Below are positions 7,055 to 11,711 of a DNA stretch of 11,711 nucleotides, piece by piece. The notes under the pieces were generated by a model. It was not told the origin of the DNA, searched no databases, and saw nothing but the letters and a program-made list of their open reading frames with translations. A program made the translations under genes and the position numbers. The DNA is taken from positions 1-11,711 of the forward strand of contig JAMCRM010000229.1 in the NCBI GenBank assembly GCA_023380575.1. The letters are read 5' to 3'. This DNA comes from Acidobacteriota bacterium (lineage in GTDB: Bacteria > Acidobacteriota > Terriglobia > Bryobacterales > Bryobacteraceae). Position 1 is the stretch's first letter. Every line of letters starts with the position of its first letter.

Positions 7055-9229
7055 ATGCGCTGGACCCTGTTCGCATCCTTCCTATTGATGGCGGCCCCCG
7101 CGGTCCGCGGCGCGGAACGCGTCGATTTCGGCTATGCCTTCGCGCCGCCGCACAGGATCACGGTTGGCCGGCCGGGCGCCAGCGAAAAGACGCTGCTCGA
7201 TGTCACCCCGGGAGCGCTCACGGCTTCCTGGTCTTATGACGACCTGCGCTCTACACCTCTGGCAATCCTGAAACTGCCGCACACGGACTGGCACGTAAAA
7301 ATCGAACCGCTGGTGGACGGCAAGCCGATCGAATCGAGCACTTGGACGCGCACGGAAGGATACCTGCCGGTCCTTGAAAATAGCTACCAAAGCGCCGCGG
7401 GCACGGTTCTCATCGAGGCGTCCGGCGCGGAAGCGGCCGCGCTTTTCCGCGTGACGGTGAAGAACGCCGACTCACGCGAGCACGTCTTCAGCGCCCGCGC
7501 CACCGTCCAGAGCGGCTGGGTGGCCCACAACCCCGCCTGGATGCAGGCTTGGAGGAATCCGGCCGCGCTGCTGGCCTGCCAGTGGGACCGTCCCGACCGC
7601 GTCCTCATGTTCGCCACGGGCGGCACCGACTACCCCACAGAGCGCATGTCCATGACACTGCGCTGGAAACTCGCGCCGGGGGAAACCAAAACAGGTTGGA
7701 TCGTGCGGCCGCACCGGGCTTTTGAGGCAGACCTGCCGGCCCTGCAAAAGAAAGATTGGACCGCCGAGTTGGAGGCCGCGAAACGGGAATGGCGCGGCCT
7801 GATTGCGCGGGCGTCGCAATTCGACATTCCCGATGCCGGCGTGAGAAACGCGCTCTACGCCAGCCTGGCGGACCTGTTCATCATGCGCGAACCGCTTCTC
7901 AACGGCTACGTAGGAACGCTTTGCGGGACGGAGGGCTACCGCTCCACCAATCCCTTCGAGCCTTCGCTCGCCGCCGTGGCACTCGACCAACTCCGGCTGC
8001 ACAGCGAAGCCGCAGACGGGCTGCGCGTGCACCTCGACATGCAGGAGCCGAGCGGGGAATGGGCCGACCCCAAGGGATGGGCTCACGATATGTGGGGGGC
8101 AGCGGGCATGAAGGCCTGGGCTGCCATGGAGCACTACCGGCTCACCGGCGACCGCGCTTATCTGGAAGCCCTCTATCCGCGGCTGGTTGCCAACTCGCGA
8201 TGGCAGGAGCAACAGCGCGCGAGGTCGCGAATTCTCGAAAATGGCCGGAAGACCGCCACTTACGGCTTGATGCCGCGCGGCATGGGCGACGGCGGCCTGA
8301 TGGCCTCCGACGACTACTACGGGGTCTTCTATCCGCACAACATCCTGGCGGTCTTCGCGGATAAACTGGCGGTCGAGGCGGCCGAAACGCTCGGGCGCAA
8401 AGCCGATCTCCCCGAACTTCGGCGGATCTACGCGACAGGGTTCAAGGACTTGCGTGCTTCGTTCGAGTTGGGCGCCATTGACGAGAATGGTTACCGCTGG
8501 CTCCCGGGCTCGCCGCGGAATCCCTCGGGGAGCCGCTGGGGAGTGCTTTACGCGCTCGTGCCCGCCGGTCTTCTGGAACCGGGCGACCCGCTTGTGACGG
8601 GCACACTCCGGCGCATCGAAGCGGTCGTGAGCCCCGGCGGACAGCCGCTTCATACGGGCTGGATGCCGGATGGCGCGTGGGTTGCCATCACCCTGGACAA
8701 TGTCGCCGAGAGCTACCTGGTGCGCGGCGACGGTGATACCGCCATACGTTATTTGTACTCGACATTGAACCACGGCACGCCGCTCTACACCTGGTGTGAG
8801 GAGCGGGGCGCGGAGCCTGGAACCAAGAAGACCAGCGGCGACCGGCAGCACCTCTGGACGCCCGTCGCCGTAGTGCGTTTTCTGCGCGATGCCATGGTCA
8901 TGGAACAGGGTGACCGCCTGCACCTGGGGCTCGCAACCGCGCGAAGTTGGCTCGAACAGGGAAAACAGGTTGGCGTGCGCGCCGCGCCCAGCTCGTTCGG
9001 CGACGTGAGTTACCGGCTGGAATCCGACGTGGAGCATGGAGTGATTCGCGCGGAGGTGGACCCACCCACACGGGAAGCGCCGGCGGAAATCGTCCTTCAC
9101 GTGCGGCATCCCAGGGGCGAGAAGATCCGGCAAGTGAGCGTGAACGGGCACGCCTGGACGCGCTTTGACGTCGATGCCATCCGGCTCCAGCCCGGGCAGG
9201 GGAAACTTCGCGTAGAGGCGCGGTTCTGA
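7055..9229 (+). CDS. Sec-exported six-hairpin glycosidase-like protein
   Basis: ATG 7055 gives 724 residues with a classical Sec signal, MRWTLFASFLLMAAPAVRGA, and likely cleavage after the Ala-rich end near residue 20. An in-frame TTG at 7046 would overlap the -10 box and is less likely. Residues ~21-225 are a beta-rich domain; ~250-615 look like a six-hairpin toroid with MREPLLNGYVG (277-287), EWADPKGWAHDMWGAAG (335-351), RW (382-383), YGLMPRG (403-409) and DDYYGVFYPHN (419-429). A short beta domain closes the protein. The YGLMP block, the preceding RW...RARSR helix, RY-Y-TL near 565, and the E-GD-LHL and SSFGD/S blocks recur in order in the 3544-5952 protein, marking paralogues. The exact GH family, substrate and catalytic acids are not recognised. 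It is divergent from the UxuA-like gene and convergent with the GH2 gene. Confidence 0.75.
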   Translation: MRWTLFASFLLMAAPAVRGAERVDFGYAFAPPHRITVGRPGASEKTLLDVTPGALTASWSYDDLRSTPLAILKLPHTDWHVKIEPLVDGKPIESSTWTRTEGYLPVLENSYQSAAGTVLIEASGAEAAALFRVTVKNADSREHVFSARATVQSGWVAHNPAWMQAWRNPAALLACQWDRPDRVLMFATGGTDYPTERMSMTLRWKLAPGETKTGWIVRPHRAFEADLPALQKKDWTAELEAAKREWRGLIARASQFDIPDAGVRNALYASLADLFIMREPLLNGYVGTLCGTEGYRSTNPFEPSLAAVALDQLRLHSEAADGLRVHLDMQEPSGEWADPKGWAHDMWGAAGMKAWAAMEHYRLTGDRAYLEALYPRLVANSRWQEQQRARSRILENGRKTATYGLMPRGMGDGGLMASDDYYGVFYPHNILAVFADKLAVEAAETLGRKADLPELRRIYATGFKDLRASFELGAIDENGYRWLPGSPRNPSGSRWGVLYALVPAGLLEPGDPLVTGTLRRIEAVVSPGGQPLHTGWMPDGAWVAITLDNVAESYLVRGDGDTAIRYLYSTLNHGTPLYTWCEERGAEPGTKKTSGDRQHLWTPVAVVRFLRDAMVMEQGDRLHLGLATARSWLEQGKQVGVRAAPSSFGDVSYRLESDVEHGVIRAEVDPPTREAPAEIVLHVRHPRGEKIRQVSVNGHAWTRFDVDAIRLQPGQGKLRVEARF

Positions 9230-9309
9230 TCCCACACTGACCGAATATGAGGCCAGACTGCATCACGTGCAAAGTGCTTACTTGCGAAAATTCGCGTTAC
9301 ATGCCGAAC

Positions 9310-9381
9310 GGCTCTTGTGGGGCGGGCCCTCAGCCTGCGGCGGCCTTCCAGGCCGCCTCTTCGTGCTGCCCCACAACAGCC
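9310..9381. repeat. Multi-arm palindromic intergenic element
   Basis: This element lies in the 206-bp gap (9230-9435) between two convergent stop codons. The outer stem pairs 9310-9323 with 9368-9381 (13 pairs, one C-C mismatch at 9314/9377). Inside, 9322-9327 can pair with 9333-9338 (one G-T), and 9339-9345 (GGCGGCC) pairs perfectly with 9351-9357 around a 5-nt loop. The result is a three-way-junction-like fold. A further 7-bp inverted pair flanks it (9282-9288 with 9411-9417). A dispersed REP/MITE-like repeat or a bidirectional terminator would both fit; there is no T-run after the stem, so an intrinsic terminator is less certain. Nothing else was recognised in this gap. Confidence 0.7.
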
Positions 9382-9435
9382 AATTCGTGGCTCGCATGGC
9401 AATGGGGAACTTCGCAAACTTCTGCAGATTTGGCG

Positions 9436-11711
9436 CTAGGAGCGCTCCGCCGGAATTTCGATGACCTTCCCACCGGCTTCAATGCGGTGGGCACCCCGAG
9501 CCAACTGCAAATTCAGGCGAACCGTCGATTGCACGCCTGTCTTCACCGCCACGCGGAGATAGCGGATTAGGCGGCCATCCACGGATATGGCCAGCGGCCA
9601 CGTGGTCCAGCGCGGCCCCGCCGCCCCGGTTTGCGAACATACGATCTTCAGGGCGCCTCGCCCCTCGTACGTCAGGTCCCTGACTTCGATGGCCAGGGGC
9701 GCGGCATTGATCTCCCGCGGGATCACATTAAACCCTTCCACCATGATTCGCGGCGTGGCGCCCTGAAGCTGCGCCTTGCGAAAACGCACGGTCAGTTCAC
9801 GCTCCTCGCCCGGCATCATGGTCAGGGCGTTGTCGCTCCAGAAACTGGGCAAGACTTCTTCGCCCTGCGCTCCCTTGATCACCTCGACCCACACGTGTAA
9901 TGCCGGCACGCTTCCCTCATTGCGGACCAGAATGCGGTACTGCGCTTCTCCGCGCAGCGAACTCCGCGCCAATACGTTTGCATTCACCCGGACGGCCGGC
10001 ATGTGCAGCATGGCGCCCCAGCGCTCTTCCTTCTGTGTCCAGGTCACCAGCCGATCCAATTCCCTGCCCTCGCGGTCGCGTAGATCGAGACGTAAGAAAT
10101 GCAGGCTACCATCGCCGATTTCCGCCGGAGCTGGCCCTACCATGGTGGTGGCATCGGCTTGCGCGGTTACTTCGTAATCCCGCGCCGCCTCGGTGCGGCC
10201 CTCGGGCGATACCAGCGTGGCGTGGATCCGAACCGGCCGGCTCCCGGCCAGCGTGCTCACCACCTGCAGAGTCCCGTCATCCACGGTGTACTGCACGTGC
10301 AGGGGACGAGCGGCGGATTTCACCGCGTAATAGCCCGCCGTGGGATGGAGATACCAATCGTAGAGCTGGTACATGCAGTCCAGCCACCCCGCGTTGCTCA
10401 TCCAGAACATCGTCCCCGGGTTGCGCGGGCGATTTTTGTTGGCGGCCTCCACGATGGCGCGCATCCCCTGCGCGCTGAGCAACTCGGACATGGAGACGAA
10501 ATCGGCCAGGCCGGCCGGCTGACCGACCCTGTCCGCCATACGCGTGCCCAGGCTCTTCTCCGGCAACCCGTGATCCAGTAACGCGGGGGTGATCCACGAT
10601 CCGCTTCCCCCCGACCCGCCCAAATCAGGAATGGCCTTGGCGATGCTGTTGTAGCGCGGCACCGACTCCAGCCCGATTTCGTCCTTGAACAGAAAGTCGG
10701 GGGAGCGCGCATATTGTTCGAAATAATATTGGAGGTCCTGCAACACATAAGGCCCGAAACTGCGCACACCAAGCGGCTCTTTGGCCCACGGCGGTTCCGT
10801 GCTGGAGCTGGGCAGCCACGGGCGCGTGGGGTCGAGTGCCGGCAGCATCTCGTCCTGCAGCGCCTTGCCGATATCCGTCTGCATGGCCGCCTCGTTGGTT
10901 CCGCACCACACCAGCAGGGAGGTCCGCCCGCGCAGGCGCAGGATGCTGTCGCGCATGTTGGCCAGGTACAGGTCCTTTTCCACCGGGGGCAGTTCGGCTT
11001 CTTTTTTGCGCCAACCGACTTCGAAGGAACTGCGTGCCATATCCTGCCAGACCAGCATGCCCCGCCGGTCCGCCTCGTCGTAAAACGCATCCGGCATGAT
11101 GAGCCCACCGCCCCAGATGCGGATCACGGTATGATTTCCCTCCGCCATGAGGCGCACCTCGTCGCGGTAACGCTGCGCGCTCCAACTCAGCAGGAAATCC
11201 GGTACGATGGATCCGCCGGCCATGCGGATCGGCCGCCCGTTCACCGTGAACACGCGGGCAGCTTTCATAGGCGGATATTTGTACGGATCCTGGCCATCCG
11301 GAGTCGGGACCAGGGTGCGCGCGTATTCCGAAGGATGGTAGAAATACCCCAGTTGCCGCACGCCGAATCGGGTGACCTGGCGATGGCTGACTGCGCCGTT
11401 CCGCCGCACTTCAACCGTGAGCCGATAGAGCGGCTGCCCGCCGTACCCGCGCGGCCACCACAGCCGCGGGTTCTGCATACGCAACCCGGGAAATTCCGCC
11501 GGTGTGAGCACAACTTCTTCAAGGGCCCCCGCGCGCAGCGTAACCTTGCGGCGGACTTCGATAGCAGGCGTGCTCCCGATGCGCGCTACGACCTCGGCCT
11601 CCACCGGGCTGGAGGCCACGTTTTCAAGCTGGAATTTGAGCGTTATTGCCGCTTCTGTGCAGGAAGGCAGTTCGAGGGCGGTGAACGCGGCGGGATCCCA
11701 CACCGCCACCG
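9436..11711 (-). CDS. Glycoside hydrolase family 2 protein, N-terminus missing
   Basis: The frame is open to the right edge, so the 757 readable residues lack the N-terminal sugar-binding domain (probably 200-300 residues) and any signal peptide. Residue 1 here is an internal GTG valine. An immunoglobulin-like domain (~15-118) ends in NPRLWWPRGYGGQPLY (80-95) and FGVRQLGYF, the usual GH2 junction. The TIM barrel follows: VNGRPIRMAGGSIVPD (156-170), GNHTVIRIWGGG (191-202), FYDEADRRGMLVWQD (209-223), acid/base Glu273 in WCGTNEA, and probable nucleophile Glu344 in FKDEIGLESVP. The spacing suits GH2. C-terminal Ig-like beta domains follow, about residues 465-757. It resembles the beta-mannosidase/exo-beta-glucosaminidase branch, but the substrate cannot be fixed. 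It is convergent with the six-hairpin gene, the palindrome lying between. Confidence 0.88.
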   Translation of the reverse strand, partial: VAVWDPAAFTALELPSCTEAAITLKFQLENVASSPVEAEVVARIGSTPAIEVRRKVTLRAGALEEVVLTPAEFPGLRMQNPRLWWPRGYGGQPLYRLTVEVRRNGAVSHRQVTRFGVRQLGYFYHPSEYARTLVPTPDGQDPYKYPPMKAARVFTVNGRPIRMAGGSIVPDFLLSWSAQRYRDEVRLMAEGNHTVIRIWGGGLIMPDAFYDEADRRGMLVWQDMARSSFEVGWRKKEAELPPVEKDLYLANMRDSILRLRGRTSLLVWCGTNEAAMQTDIGKALQDEMLPALDPTRPWLPSSSTEPPWAKEPLGVRSFGPYVLQDLQYYFEQYARSPDFLFKDEIGLESVPRYNSIAKAIPDLGGSGGSGSWITPALLDHGLPEKSLGTRMADRVGQPAGLADFVSMSELLSAQGMRAIVEAANKNRPRNPGTMFWMSNAGWLDCMYQLYDWYLHPTAGYYAVKSAARPLHVQYTVDDGTLQVVSTLAGSRPVRIHATLVSPEGRTEAARDYEVTAQADATTMVGPAPAEIGDGSLHFLRLDLRDREGRELDRLVTWTQKEERWGAMLHMPAVRVNANVLARSSLRGEAQYRILVRNEGSVPALHVWVEVIKGAQGEEVLPSFWSDNALTMMPGEERELTVRFRKAQLQGATPRIMVEGFNVIPREINAAPLAIEVRDLTYEGRGALKIVCSQTGAAGPRWTTWPLAISVDGRLIRYLRVAVKTGVQSTVRLNLQLARGAHRIEAGGKVIEIPAERS

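Noticed and set aside
7472..9235. 587-residue minus-strand open frame opposite the second six-hairpin gene
   Set aside because: It is rich in Arg, His, Pro and Gly with no recognisable domain, and lies fully antisense to a gene with a signal peptide and conserved blocks. Long antisense frames are expected in GC-rich coding DNA.
9315..9376. Classical intrinsic terminator
   Set aside because: The stems are strong, but no T-run follows on either strand and the fold has several arms. It is kept as a palindromic element rather than called a terminator.
9247..9570. 107-residue plus-strand open frame across the palindromic spacer
   Set aside because: It runs through the palindrome and into the antisense of the GH2 gene, with no ribosome site and no recognisable protein features.

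Overview
This is an 11.7 kb, GC-rich, gene-dense window that is probably a whole metagenomic contig: genes run off both ends, and the left end carries an 88-bp fold-back that looks like an assembly artefact. Twin-arginine-tagged TIM-barrel and six-hairpin proteins, a UroD-like protein beside glycosidases, an ACS-family sugar-acid transporter and GH2/GH106-like enzymes suggest an environmental carbohydrate degrader. Acidobacteriota of the Bryobacterales/Solibacterales type fit best. Planctomycetota or Verrucomicrobiota are possible, and no rRNA or marker gene settles it.

Layout, left to right: (1) 1-88, inverted copy of 365-452. (2) C-terminal part of a GH106-like alpha-L-rhamnosidase (+), ending at 1047. 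(3) ACS-type MFS transporter (-), 1015-2292, overlapping the previous gene tail to tail by 33 bp. (4) A 29-bp divergent spacer with a TATAAT box. (5) UroD/corrinoid-methyltransferase-fold protein (+), 2322-3500. (6) Tat-tagged six-hairpin glycosidase-like protein (+), 3544-5952. (7) Tat-tagged mannonate dehydratase (UxuA)-like protein (-), 5927-7021, overlapping the previous gene by 26 bp. (8) A 33-bp divergent spacer with overlapping -10 boxes. (9) A second, Sec-exported six-hairpin paralogue (+), 7055-9229. (10) A 206-bp convergent spacer holding a multi-arm palindrome. (11) A large GH2 family glycosidase (-), cut by the right edge.

Together the genes look like part of a locus that breaks down a complex plant or microbial glycan containing rhamnose and probably uronic acids. 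Exported glycosidases would trim the polymer, the UxuA-like enzyme would dehydrate a sugar acid, and the ACS transporter would import sugar acids. The role of the UroD-like protein is unknown; removing a methyl group from a methylated sugar or aglycone is one speculative option. Substrate and coordination are inferences.

No CRISPR, tRNA, rRNA, transposase or phage gene was seen. The most interesting points are the exported mannonate-dehydratase-like enzyme, the paralogous six-hairpin pair using different export routes, -10-like boxes placed only 7-17 nt before start codons, the structured palindrome at 9310-9381, and the left-end artefact that creates a false start codon.
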